From an uncultured Peptoniphilus sp. (GTDB lineage: Bacteria; Bacillota; Clostridia; Tissierellales; Peptoniphilaceae): DNA of 8,076 nucleotides. The stretch's first letter is position 1. Each line of letters starts with the position of its first letter. Position numbers and translations under genes: made by a program. Shown one piece after another: positions 1 through 6,265 of this stretch. The notes beneath the pieces are model-generated. The model worked only from the letters and a program-made list of their open reading frames with translations. It did not search any database and was not told where the DNA came from. Where the stretch lies: positions 1 to 8,076 of the forward strand of contig CAMYEJ010000058.1 of NCBI GenBank assembly GCA_947254665.1, in the 5' to 3' direction.

Positions 1-59
1 GATTATTTTATAGTCTCTCCATTAATGTGAAAAAAATATATAAAAAACAAAAACATACC

Positions 60-78
60 CCCCCAGGCTAACTGGGGG
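60..78 (-). terminator. Rho-independent terminator of the leftward operon
   Basis: A 7-bp perfect stem, CCCCCAG paired with CTGGGGG around a 5-nt loop (GCTAA), lies 15 nt past the stop codon of the polysaccharide deacetylase gene. Read on the minus strand, the stem is followed after a few bases by a T-rich run (TTTTTGTTTTTT, then ATATATTTTTTT), which fits an intrinsic terminator for the leftward operon. On the plus strand it is followed only by AAAATTTT, so some bidirectional function is possible but weaker. The rest of positions 1-59 is AT-rich, with no gene I can support. Confidence 0.75.
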
Positions 79-93
79 AAAATTTTACTATTG

Positions 94-1140
94 TTATTTA
101 AGAAGGGCAAATTCATAGCCTCTTTCTTTGAAGTAATTTATTATACTTGGTAGTGCATCTACTGTGTGTTGTTTATTCATTGCATCATGCATAAGTACTA
201 CCGCAACTCTCGTTTCTTCATTTTGACGTAGAGAATTATCGATGTATCTGACCATTCCCTCTGGAGTTGAAGGTCTTACTGATTTAGGTTCAGCATCTCC
301 AGATAGACAGTTCCAATCTATCCAAATTATTTTTCTGCTTGCTAGAGCTGAGTCTGCACCATCGATATTATCCCAGGACATATGTCCGCCTGGATATCTC
401 CATACATGGGATGCAAAATTTTCTCCAAGGATATCTTTTAGTTTCATTGATAAGAGGTCCGCTTCTTTGGAAACTTGGCTTACATCTGCAGATCTTTCTG
501 GATAAAGAATATGGTAGTCGTGGGTGTAGGAGTGCATTGCGATTGCATTTCCATCTACTAGAGCTTCCTTCAAATACCTGCTGGACTTGTCGTTTATGGC
601 TCTTCCAATGACGAAGAAGGTTCCTCTAGCTCCATTTGCCTTAAGAGTTTTTAAAACTTGTGGAGTGATTGTTGTGTTTGGACCATCATCAAAAGTTAAA
701 AATACAAGTTTTTTACTTCCTTCGTAAGGAATTTTACCAGTGGTTACATCTCTTACCCATTTAGTATCATAGGCATACTTTGCCGCAGTGGTAATATGAT
801 TTTCTCCAGGAACCAATTTCTTTTTAATTCTTGAAGCTCTAACTTCTGCAATATAGCTAAGAGCCTTTACATCGTCTTTTTTGATGTTGAAGTTAATAGG
901 ATTTAGCTGATTTTCTCTCATATTTATCTTTAGAAATGTAGCTACATAGTCTGAATTACTATCTAAATTCTTAATAGCTTTAGAAGGTCTCTTTCTCAAA
1001 GTAAAACTAAAAATAAGTAGAACTATAATTGTTACTACGAAGTAAAATCTTCTTCTTGCTCTCTCTTTTCTTCTTTTTGCTCTTCTTTTTCTTTCCAATT
1101 GTCTATCTTTTAATTTTATTTTTTCTAAATCGTTATTCAT
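94..1140 (-). CDS. Membrane-anchored polysaccharide deacetylase (NodB homology domain)
   Basis: This is a carbohydrate esterase family 4 enzyme, predicted to remove acetyl groups from cell-surface glycans (peptidoglycan GlcNAc or a related polymer) outside the membrane. The 348-residue protein starts with a very basic cytoplasmic tail (16 Lys/Arg in residues 7-31), then one membrane segment (about 32-48), a linker of about 95 residues and the NodB domain (about 144-345). All five family motifs are present: TFDDGP (149-154, base and metal Asp), HSYTH (203-207, metal His pair), RYPGG (248-252), DWN (275-277) and LMHD (316-319, catalytic His). It should therefore be active. The ATG is preceded by GAGGAG at 1146-1151, which overlaps the TGA stop of the upstream YihY-family gene. 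The two genes are 9 nt apart and surely co-transcribed. The exact substrate (PgdA-like or another surface polymer) cannot be read from the sequence. Confidence 0.93.
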   Translation of the reverse strand: MNNDLEKIKLKDRQLERKRRAKRRKERARRRFYFVVTIIVLLIFSFTLRKRPSKAIKNLDSNSDYVATFLKINMRENQLNPINFNIKKDDVKALSYIAEVRASRIKKKLVPGENHITTAAKYAYDTKWVRDVTTGKIPYEGSKKLVFLTFDDGPNTTITPQVLKTLKANGARGTFFVIGRAINDKSSRYLKEALVDGNAIAMHSYTHDYHILYPERSADVSQVSKEADLLSMKLKDILGENFASHVWRYPGGHMSWDNIDGADSALASRKIIWIDWNCLSGDAEPKSVRPSTPEGMVRYIDNSLRQNEETRVAVVLMHDAMNKQHTVDALPSIINYFKERGYEFALLK

Positions 1141-1149
1141 CTTGTCTCC

Positions 1150-2076
1150 TCACATATCAGTTTTTTTAAAAAACACGGATTCATATCTAGGATGCAGGTT
1201 CTGAGTTTTAAAATACTTCATCGAGTACAAAACTCCATTTATCTCAGAGCCGATAAGCATGGTATAGCTCATAAAGTAGCTCCAAGTTAAGAATGCAAAT
1301 ATGGACCCGAGAGATCCATAGGTCACCGAGTACTTAGCGAAGTTCTGTAGGTATACACCGAATAGGGCACTGAAAAGATTTTGTCCTATGGTTGTAAATA
1401 TAGCTCCAGGGAGAACTTCTGTTATCTTTATATTTCTTCTGATGTTCTTATTAAGTGTAAAGTAGTACATCACAATAAATATTATTAACATATAAGCTAT
1501 GGGAACCAAGTTTCTCAAAGCTTTAAACACACTGTAAAAGTTTGATGCATCTATCTGTAGAAATGCAAGAGCCTTTGTAATAGCCATTTCTCCAACTACG
1601 GATGTAATAGATATAAGGATTATCATAACCATGAGTAGTAGGGTGAAGATTGCTGCTATAAGTCTCTTTAAAAAATAATTTCTATTGTCCTTTATTCCAT
1701 AGGCATAATTTATATTTATGATTAGTTGCTTAACTCCACTGGATGCAGAAAATATACCCAGAATCAATGAAACCGATAGAAGCCCGGTGCTCGACGTTTT
1801 ATTCAGCTGAGAAATAAATTCTGCAATGATTGAATAAATTTCTTCTGGCAGCACCGTCATCAAATTTACAAATTCACTTTGGTTAAATATTTCAACAAAC
1901 GAAATAATATTTAAAAAGGCGATTATAAATGGAAATATTGAAAGAATGGTAAAAAAAGTTAGAGATCCCGCCATTGCCGGCAGATTTTTGTCCCCAATCC
2001 GAAAGAGTAATTTGTCAATAAAGATCATAAGGGGACTATTCTTGTATTTATCTAATAATTTTTCTACTGCTCTCAT
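1150..2076 (-). CDS. YihY/BrkB-family integral membrane protein
   Basis: This is a polytopic inner-membrane protein of the YihY/virulence factor BrkB family (once misannotated as RNase BN). Its biochemical role is not established. From the start chosen here it has 308 residues with about six hydrophobic segments, near 36-60, 97-115, 137-160, 189-207, 220-242 and 255-282. Family features are the first-segment pattern GSLTFFTILSIFPF (37-50) and the C-terminal YGSLGSIFAFLTW (253-265) followed by GSEINGVLY (276-284). A GTG at 2082 would add two residues, but that GTG lies inside the ribosome binding site GAGGTGA. ATG at 2076, five bases after GAGG, is the better start. The stop overlaps the deacetylase ribosome binding site. 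The upstream DUF47 gene is 70 nt away, with a possible separate promoter between them. Confidence 0.9.
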   Translation of the reverse strand: MRAVEKLLDKYKNSPLMIFIDKLLFRIGDKNLPAMAGSLTFFTILSIFPFIIAFLNIISFVEIFNQSEFVNLMTVLPEEIYSIIAEFISQLNKTSSTGLLSVSLILGIFSASSGVKQLIININYAYGIKDNRNYFLKRLIAAIFTLLLMVMIILISITSVVGEMAITKALAFLQIDASNFYSVFKALRNLVPIAYMLIIFIVMYYFTLNKNIRRNIKITEVLPGAIFTTIGQNLFSALFGVYLQNFAKYSVTYGSLGSIFAFLTWSYFMSYTMLIGSEINGVLYSMKYFKTQNLHPRYESVFFKKTDM

Positions 2077-2078
2077 TG

Positions 2079-2085
2079 TCACCTC
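2079..2085 (-). promoter_or_regulatory. Ribosome binding site that decides the YihY-family start
   Basis: On the minus strand GAGGTGA (part of the ideal AGGAGGTGA) stands two bases before ATG 2076. The upstream in-frame GTG at 2082-2080 is inside this element and would have no spacing to a ribosome binding site, so the ATG is preferred. Confidence 0.7.
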
Positions 2086-2107
2086 AAAATAAATTGTTTA
2101 ACTGTAA

Positions 2108-2136
2108 ATTATATTATATAATAAATATTGAGATAA
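2108..2136 (-). promoter_or_regulatory. Possible promoter for the YihY-family and deacetylase genes
   Basis: The 70-bp gap between the DUF47 stop and the YihY-family start is almost pure A/T and contains two overlapping perfect TATAAT hexamers on the minus strand (2113-2118 and 2108-2113). With the second, a weak -35 (TTATCT, 2131-2136) falls at 17-bp spacing. Perfect -10 hexamers are expected by chance in DNA this AT-rich, so the call is tentative. There is no terminator hairpin after the DUF47 gene, so read-through from it is also likely. Confidence 0.3.
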
Positions 2137-2146
2137 TGCTTTAAAT

Positions 2147-2761
2147 TTAAACATTCTTAAGAAAGATATTTGCAACTGTATCTGCTACATGTTGGCATGT
2201 GTCGACACAGGACTCAAGCTTTAGGCTTAATGTGTTATGCTTTAAAATATCTTTTGCCTCAAGGTTTGAAAATATATTTTGAGTAGACTCTATATATACA
2301 TTGTCGGCTCTATCTTCAAGTTTTCTTATATGTTTAATTAAATCTTCGATGTCCGAATATTTTTTTGCGGTCTTTAGGCTGGTTATAAGTAGAACGATAC
2401 TGTTGGAACAGTCTACAATCATATCTACAAAAGTATATGTGGACGTTGTTATCTCTTTGATGTCATACATATAGATCGCCATCAGGATATCTTCTATATC
2501 ATCGATTACAGAATCGATGGAATGACCTAGATGGAGAATATCTTCTTTGTTAAGTGGAAGTATATACTGTCTTTCAACTTGTTTTTGAATTTGGTGATAG
2601 ACTTTGTCCGCATCATTTTCGATTTCATGAATTTCCATAACTAAGTACTTTACGTTTTCGTATTGGAAATCGATGATACTGCGTCTTAACATATCTGATG
2701 CGCGGACTGTATATTCTGAAAGATCTACTAATAAATCATAAAAATTTACTCTTGTTGCCAT
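2147..2761 (-). CDS. DUF47 family PhoU-like protein
   Basis: This 204-residue all-helical cytoplasmic protein belongs to the DUF47/TIGR00153 family, which shares the PhoU three-helix-bundle fold. Members usually sit beside low-affinity phosphate permeases and are thought to modulate them. Acidic PhoU-like metal-binding signatures recur: EIHEIENDADKVYH (43-56), IDDIEDI (86-92), LEDRADNVY (148-156) and LESCVDTCQHVAD (182-194). The segment ILPLNKEDILHLGHSID (67-83) also matches the family. It starts at ATG with a strong AAGGAGGA ribosome binding site (2765-2772). No PiT-type permease lies next to it. Instead it diverges from an operon with a Na+/Pi cotransporter, which suggests it acts on that transporter or on the same pathway; this is inference from context only. 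It heads the leftward block. Confidence 0.88.
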   Translation of the reverse strand: MATRVNFYDLLVDLSEYTVRASDMLRRSIIDFQYENVKYLVMEIHEIENDADKVYHQIQKQVERQYILPLNKEDILHLGHSIDSVIDDIEDILMAIYMYDIKEITTSTYTFVDMIVDCSNSIVLLITSLKTAKKYSDIEDLIKHIRKLEDRADNVYIESTQNIFSNLEAKDILKHNTLSLKLESCVDTCQHVADTVANIFLKNV

Positions 2762-2773
2762 AGCTCCTCCTTC

Positions 2774-2788
2774 GATACTTACAGTATC
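2774..2788. promoter_or_regulatory. Inverted repeat, candidate operator between the divergent phosphate genes
   Basis: This is a perfect 6-bp inverted repeat with a 3-bp spacer, GATACT-TAC-AGTATC. It overlaps the candidate -10 (2781-2786) and transcription start of the leftward promoter and lies about 37 bp before the rightward start codon. The position suits a repressor site acting on one or both divergent operons. I do not recognise the motif as the site of a named regulator. A repeat this short could also arise by chance. Confidence 0.4.
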
Positions 2789-2809
2789 ACAGTGGGGTAA
2801 TTTTTACAA
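2781..2809 (-). promoter_or_regulatory. Candidate promoter of the DUF47 gene
   Basis: On the minus strand, TTGTAA (2804-2809; 4 of 6 matches to TTGACA) is separated by exactly 17 bp from TACTGT (2781-2786), which is preceded by TGA, an extended -10 TGN motif. Transcription would begin near 2774, giving a leader of about 13 nt that just holds the ribosome binding site. The rightward operon must have its promoter in the same 63 bp or further left, but I could not find a comparably good plus-strand pair there. Confidence 0.4.
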
Positions 2810-2824
2810 GATAAAGGAGATTAA

Positions 2825-3244
2825 ATGACTACTTTTATTTTAAGCTTACTCTTTATAGCCATAGCTCTTTCGGTGGTGACGCTTCTTATATTATTTAGAA
2901 GGCATATGGTTGTTGAAGGTAATGCAAAAGATGATAGAAAACTAAAAAAATGTGAAGAAGCGATAAATGCCGTTTCAGATGAGGATCTTGAATATTTAAA
3001 GAGATTAAGTAGAGATTTAGGTCCAGTAAATGGGGTCAAGTTTCTCATGGACAAGTACGATATGGATATTAGATGTGCAAAAACAATAATGGATGGAATC
3101 TTGGTTCATAATTTAAGTGATGAAGATATCGAATATCTTAAGAAGGTCAAAAAAGATTTTGGTGACGATGCTGCCTATGATGTAGCTGTAACCAAGTTAA
3201 AGATAGATAAGAAAGATGTTAAAGAACTTATAAACAATTTGTAA
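2825..3244 (+). CDS. Small membrane-anchored protein with two copies of a 42-residue module, function unknown
   Basis: I do not recognise this 139-residue protein as a named family. It has one N-terminal membrane segment (about 4-24) followed by RRH, then a charged linker. Two 42-residue modules follow (51-92 and 98-139), each opening with SDED[LI]EYLK. Aligned without gaps they share 13 identities, with D, G, K, D and K positions conserved after the opening motif. The second half of the first module (VKFLMDKYDMDIRCAKTIMD) loosely recalls the helical C-terminal fold of ribosomal L7/L12 (K..R...G..L.EAK..V), but this is only a resemblance. The modules should lie in the cytoplasm if the positive-inside rule holds. 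ATG follows AAAGGAGA (2813-2820). It is the first gene of the rightward block, and its stop is 12 nt from the start of the Na+/Pi cotransporter, so the two are almost certainly co-transcribed and perhaps functionally linked. Confidence 0.85.
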   Translation: MTTFILSLLFIAIALSVVTLLILFRRHMVVEGNAKDDRKLKKCEEAINAVSDEDLEYLKRLSRDLGPVNGVKFLMDKYDMDIRCAKTIMDGILVHNLSDEDIEYLKKVKKDFGDDAAYDVAVTKLKIDKKDVKELINNL

Positions 3245-3245
3245 T

Positions 3246-3259
3246 GGAGGATTAAATTG
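3246..3259 (+). promoter_or_regulatory. Ribosome binding site and TTG start of the Na/Pi cotransporter
   Basis: GGAGG (3246-3250) begins one base after the preceding stop codon and is six bases from the TTG at 3257-3259. The next residues (DITHFFALLGG) already belong to the conserved N-terminus, and no ATG or GTG is better placed. The TTG is therefore the likely start. Confidence 0.75.
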
Positions 3260-4858
3260 GATATCACTCATTTTTTTGCCCTTCTCGGAGGACTTGCATG
3301 CTTCCTATATGGAATGGACCTTATGAGCAATGGTCTAGAGCTTGTAGCAGGAGATAGACTGCACAAGATAATAGAAGGGATGACTAAGTCCATCTTTAGA
3401 GGACTTCTCGTAGGTATCGTCGTAACTGCAGCAATACAATCATCATCAGGCACCACTGTAATGGTAGTTGGATTTGTAAATGCGGGTCTTATGACACTTC
3501 AACAAGCGGTTGGAATTATCATGGGAGCCAATATCGGTACCACCATAACTGGACAACTGGTTGCTTTAAATATCACTGCAGTTGCTCCTATATTTGCGTT
3601 TATAGGATTTATTTTAAACCGATTTGTAAGTAAAAACTCTGTTAAATATTTAGGACAAGTAATCCTAGGTTTAGGATTTCTTTTTATGGGAATGGAACTT
3701 ATGAGTACAGCCATGGCACCTCTTAGAGAGTACGAAGGTTTTAGACAACTTATGGTTACCATGTCAAACCCATTTATAGGAATCTTAGTAGGTACACTTG
3801 TAACAGGACTTATTCAATCATCTGCAGCCAGCCTTGGTATCTTACAAGCCATTGCAAACGAAGGATTAATAGGACTTACAGGATCTATGTACATCATCTG
3901 TGGATTTAACATCGGGACCTGTATTACTTCAGTTTTATCTGCAATTGGAACTTCTAAGAACGCACAAAGAACTGCAGCAGTCCACGTACTATTTAATTTT
4001 ATAGGAACTATTATATTTGTTTTAATTTCATTTATAGTTCCGATTGATACATTTATTGAAAGTATTTCTAGGAATTTACCTGCAGCACAGATTGCAAATA
4101 TGCACACATTCTTTAATATTATGGCGACAGTACTACTTCTTCCATTTTCAAGACATTTAGCTAAGCTTGCCACTATGGTTGTAAGTGGAGACGACAAGGA
4201 ACAAGAAGAAATGGCGCTTCAATATATCAATCCTAGAAGAGCGGTTACAGATGCGTCAGTAGAAATCACAGACATTAGAGCAGAAACCAACAGAATGCTT
4301 GCCATTGCAAAGGACAATTTTAAAATGGCGATGGAACTTCTAGTTAATTTCGATCACAAGAAATACGATTTAATTTTCCATAACGAAGATATATTAAATT
4401 TCTTAAATTCAAAGATAACTAAACATATAATAGATTGTCTATCCCTTCAAATGGACGAGAACATGGCGGGGAACTTCACAGGATATATGCGAATCGTAAG
4501 AGATATTGAAAGGATTGGCGACCATATAAAAGCTGCTGCAGATATTGCAAAGGCAACTGACGAAAGAAATCTAAGCTATACAGAAAAGGCAGTCAAGGAA
4601 ATGGAATCTATCCAAAACTCTATAAACACTATGTTTAATACAATCGGTGAAGATATCACTTATGCAGAAAGAATAAATAGGCTTAGATTTTTCACCAACA
4701 GGGTGGATGGATTCGTTACAAATTATAGAAACACTCATATAGAAAGAATGAAAAATGGAGAATGCGATCCAGAAAGCGGACTGCTCTTCGACAAATGCCT
4801 AACATCCCTTGAAAGGATATCGGCATACCTATACAATGTTGGAAAACTTATAATATAA
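3257..4858 (+). CDS. Na+/phosphate cotransporter family protein with C-terminal PhoU-like domain
   Basis: This is a secondary transporter of the NptA/YjbB (SLC34-related) family, predicted to move phosphate with sodium across the membrane. YjbB of E. coli acts as an exporter, so the direction is open. The 533-residue protein has two inverted Na_Pi_cotrans repeats. The first (about 5-150) carries QSSSG (61-65) and GANIGTT (90-96). The second (about 170-300) carries QSSAA (187-191) and GFNIGT (216-221). Residues about 335-533 form a soluble helical PhoU-like domain with DIERIGDH (416-423). The second repeat has QSSA where the family usually has QSSS. The gene starts at TTG with a good ribosome binding site, 12 nt after the unknown 139-residue gene, and ends 14 nt before hisS. 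The divergent DUF47 gene is a second PhoU-like protein nearby. Confidence 0.93.
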   Translation: MDITHFFALLGGLACFLYGMDLMSNGLELVAGDRLHKIIEGMTKSIFRGLLVGIVVTAAIQSSSGTTVMVVGFVNAGLMTLQQAVGIIMGANIGTTITGQLVALNITAVAPIFAFIGFILNRFVSKNSVKYLGQVILGLGFLFMGMELMSTAMAPLREYEGFRQLMVTMSNPFIGILVGTLVTGLIQSSAASLGILQAIANEGLIGLTGSMYIICGFNIGTCITSVLSAIGTSKNAQRTAAVHVLFNFIGTIIFVLISFIVPIDTFIESISRNLPAAQIANMHTFFNIMATVLLLPFSRHLAKLATMVVSGDDKEQEEMALQYINPRRAVTDASVEITDIRAETNRMLAIAKDNFKMAMELLVNFDHKKYDLIFHNEDILNFLNSKITKHIIDCLSLQMDENMAGNFTGYMRIVRDIERIGDHIKAAADIAKATDERNLSYTEKAVKEMESIQNSINTMFNTIGEDITYAERINRLRFFTNRVDGFVTNYRNTHIERMKNGECDPESGLLFDKCLTSLERISAYLYNVGKLII

Positions 4859-4872
4859 ATTAGGGAGGAAAA

Positions 4873-6180
4873 ATGACCATTGTAAAACCATCTACACTAC
4901 CTGGATTTATGGAACTTTTACCAAAGGACCAAGTAGTATTCAATAATTTATTAGATATAATTAAAAAGAATTTTGAAAGATACGGATTTTTGCCAATTGA
5001 CACTCCAGTATTGGAAAAAGCTGAGGTTCTTCTTGCAAAGGGTGGCGGAGAAACAGAAAAACAAGTCTACGAATTTACCAAAGGCACAACAGATATTGCA
5101 ATGAGGTTTGACCTTACAGTGCCACTAGCAAGATATACGGTAGAACATTTTTCTGATTTAAACTTTCCGTTTAAGAGGTACCAAGTGGGCAAGGTTTACA
5201 GAGGAGAAAGGGCGCAAAAAGGAAGGTATAGAGAATTCTACCAATGTGACATCGACATCATTGGAAACGGAAAGATATCTCTTGTAAACGATGCGGAATG
5301 TCCAGCTGTTATCTATTCAATCTTTAGAGAATTTGACTTTGGGAAGTTCACAATCCACATCAACAATAGAAAGATTCTAAATGGATTCTTCAAAAGCTTA
5401 GAAGTTAAATCTTCAGAAGAAGTGATGAGAATCGTGGATAAACTTGATAAGATTGGCGTGGACAATGTAAAAGAAGAACTAGATAAGATTGGAATGAGCT
5501 CAGAAAATATCGAAAAACTCATTTCATTTATAGAAATTGATGGTACAAAAGAAGAAATCCTAGAAGCACTCAAGAAATTAGACTGCGATAATGAAGATTT
5601 TAAACAAGGCGTAGAAGAATTAGAAGCTGTAGTTAAGTACATGAGAGCCTACGGAGTTCATGACGACTACTTCAAGATCGATCTAAAGATTGCAAGGGGT
5701 CTCGATTACTACACAGGAACAGTCTACGAAACATTCCTAGATGACCACAGAGAACTCGGTTCAGTATCATCAGGAGGAAGGTATGACAATCTAGCAGGAT
5801 ACTACACAACAAACCTTATGCCAGGGGTTGGAATGTCCATAGGACTTACCAGACTTTTCTCAAAGATGCAAGAACTTGATCTAATAAAGGAGAAAGGGAA
5901 CAAGGTATCCGACATCATAATCATACCAATGGAAAGCACCATAGAAAAATCTATAGAAATCCTAGCTAGACTTCAAAAGTCTGGCATCAGCACTACCATC
6001 TACACAGAATCTGGCAAGATGGGCAAGAAGTTTAAATATGCAGATGCACTAGATATTAAGTACGCTCTAGTAATAGGAGAAAATGAAATAGAATCCAATG
6101 TCTACGGACTTAAAAATATGGAGACAGGAGATCAGGAAGAACTATCTCTAGAAGAAATAATGGCAAAATTTAGCAAGTAA
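4873..6180 (+). CDS. hisS: Histidyl-tRNA synthetase
   Basis: This is a class II aminoacyl-tRNA synthetase that charges tRNA-His with histidine in the cytoplasm. It has 435 residues, a normal length. Recognised elements are RFDLTVPLARY (78-88), motif 2 with its ATP-binding arginine in KVYRGERAQKGRYREFYQCD (107-126), the histidine-specific ARGLDYYTG (274-282), SGGRYDNLAG (300-309) and motif 3 PGVGMSIGLTRL (317-328). The anticodon-binding domain follows (about 345-435). Motif 2 ending REFYQCD, and INNRKILNG (163-171), resemble human and archaeal HisRS more than E. coli HisS, which has RQFHQ and NSIGS at these places. ATG follows GGGAGG (4863-4868) by four bases. The gene sits 14 nt behind the Na/Pi cotransporter gene, and there is no room for a T-box leader directly in front of it. 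Confidence 0.97.
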   Translation: MTIVKPSTLPGFMELLPKDQVVFNNLLDIIKKNFERYGFLPIDTPVLEKAEVLLAKGGGETEKQVYEFTKGTTDIAMRFDLTVPLARYTVEHFSDLNFPFKRYQVGKVYRGERAQKGRYREFYQCDIDIIGNGKISLVNDAECPAVIYSIFREFDFGKFTIHINNRKILNGFFKSLEVKSSEEVMRIVDKLDKIGVDNVKEELDKIGMSSENIEKLISFIEIDGTKEEILEALKKLDCDNEDFKQGVEELEAVVKYMRAYGVHDDYFKIDLKIARGLDYYTGTVYETFLDDHRELGSVSSGGRYDNLAGYYTTNLMPGVGMSIGLTRLFSKMQELDLIKEKGNKVSDIIIIPMESTIEKSIEILARLQKSGISTTIYTESGKMGKKFKYADALDIKYALVIGENEIESNVYGLKNMETGDQEELSLEEIMAKFSK

Positions 6181-6215
6181 TCTAAGCTACTTAATAACAT
6201 GGTGATGTGCGTATA

Positions 6216-6244
6216 TTGAAAGTTTATGGAGGACGTTGTACAAT
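6216..6244 (+). promoter_or_regulatory. Sigma-A-type promoter for the mscS-like and yitT-like genes
   Basis: TTGAAA (6216-6221) and TACAAT (6239-6244) each match consensus at five of six positions and are separated by exactly 17 bp. Transcription would start near 6251, leaving a leader of about 15 nt before the MscS-family ATG. This is the best promoter in the window. No terminator hairpin follows hisS, so read-through from upstream probably also contributes. Confidence 0.6.
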
Positions 6245-6265
6245 TTTTTATAAGTTGGTGAAAAA

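Noticed and set aside
2112..2123. AT-only palindrome TATTATATAATA as an operator or Fur-type box
   Set aside because: It is composed only of A/T in an AT-rich gap and coincides with TATAAT hexamers. It lacks the GATAATGATAATCATTATC pattern of a Fur site.
6181..6215. Terminator after hisS
   Set aside because: No GC-rich stem followed by a T run is present. TTGTACAA before TTTTTT (6236-6248) is a short self-complementary octamer that cannot form a useful hairpin.
6228..6232. GGAGG as a ribosome binding site upstream of the MscS-family gene
   Set aside because: The in-frame TTG behind it (6236) meets a stop after five codons, and the GGAGG lies in the promoter spacer, upstream of the predicted transcript start.
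6226..6261. An 11-codon frame (MEDVVQFFISW) just before the MscS-family gene, as a leader peptide or lost N-terminus
   Set aside because: It overlaps the strong promoter match, it is out of frame with the channel, and it has no good ribosome site of its own. The channel protein is already of normal length.
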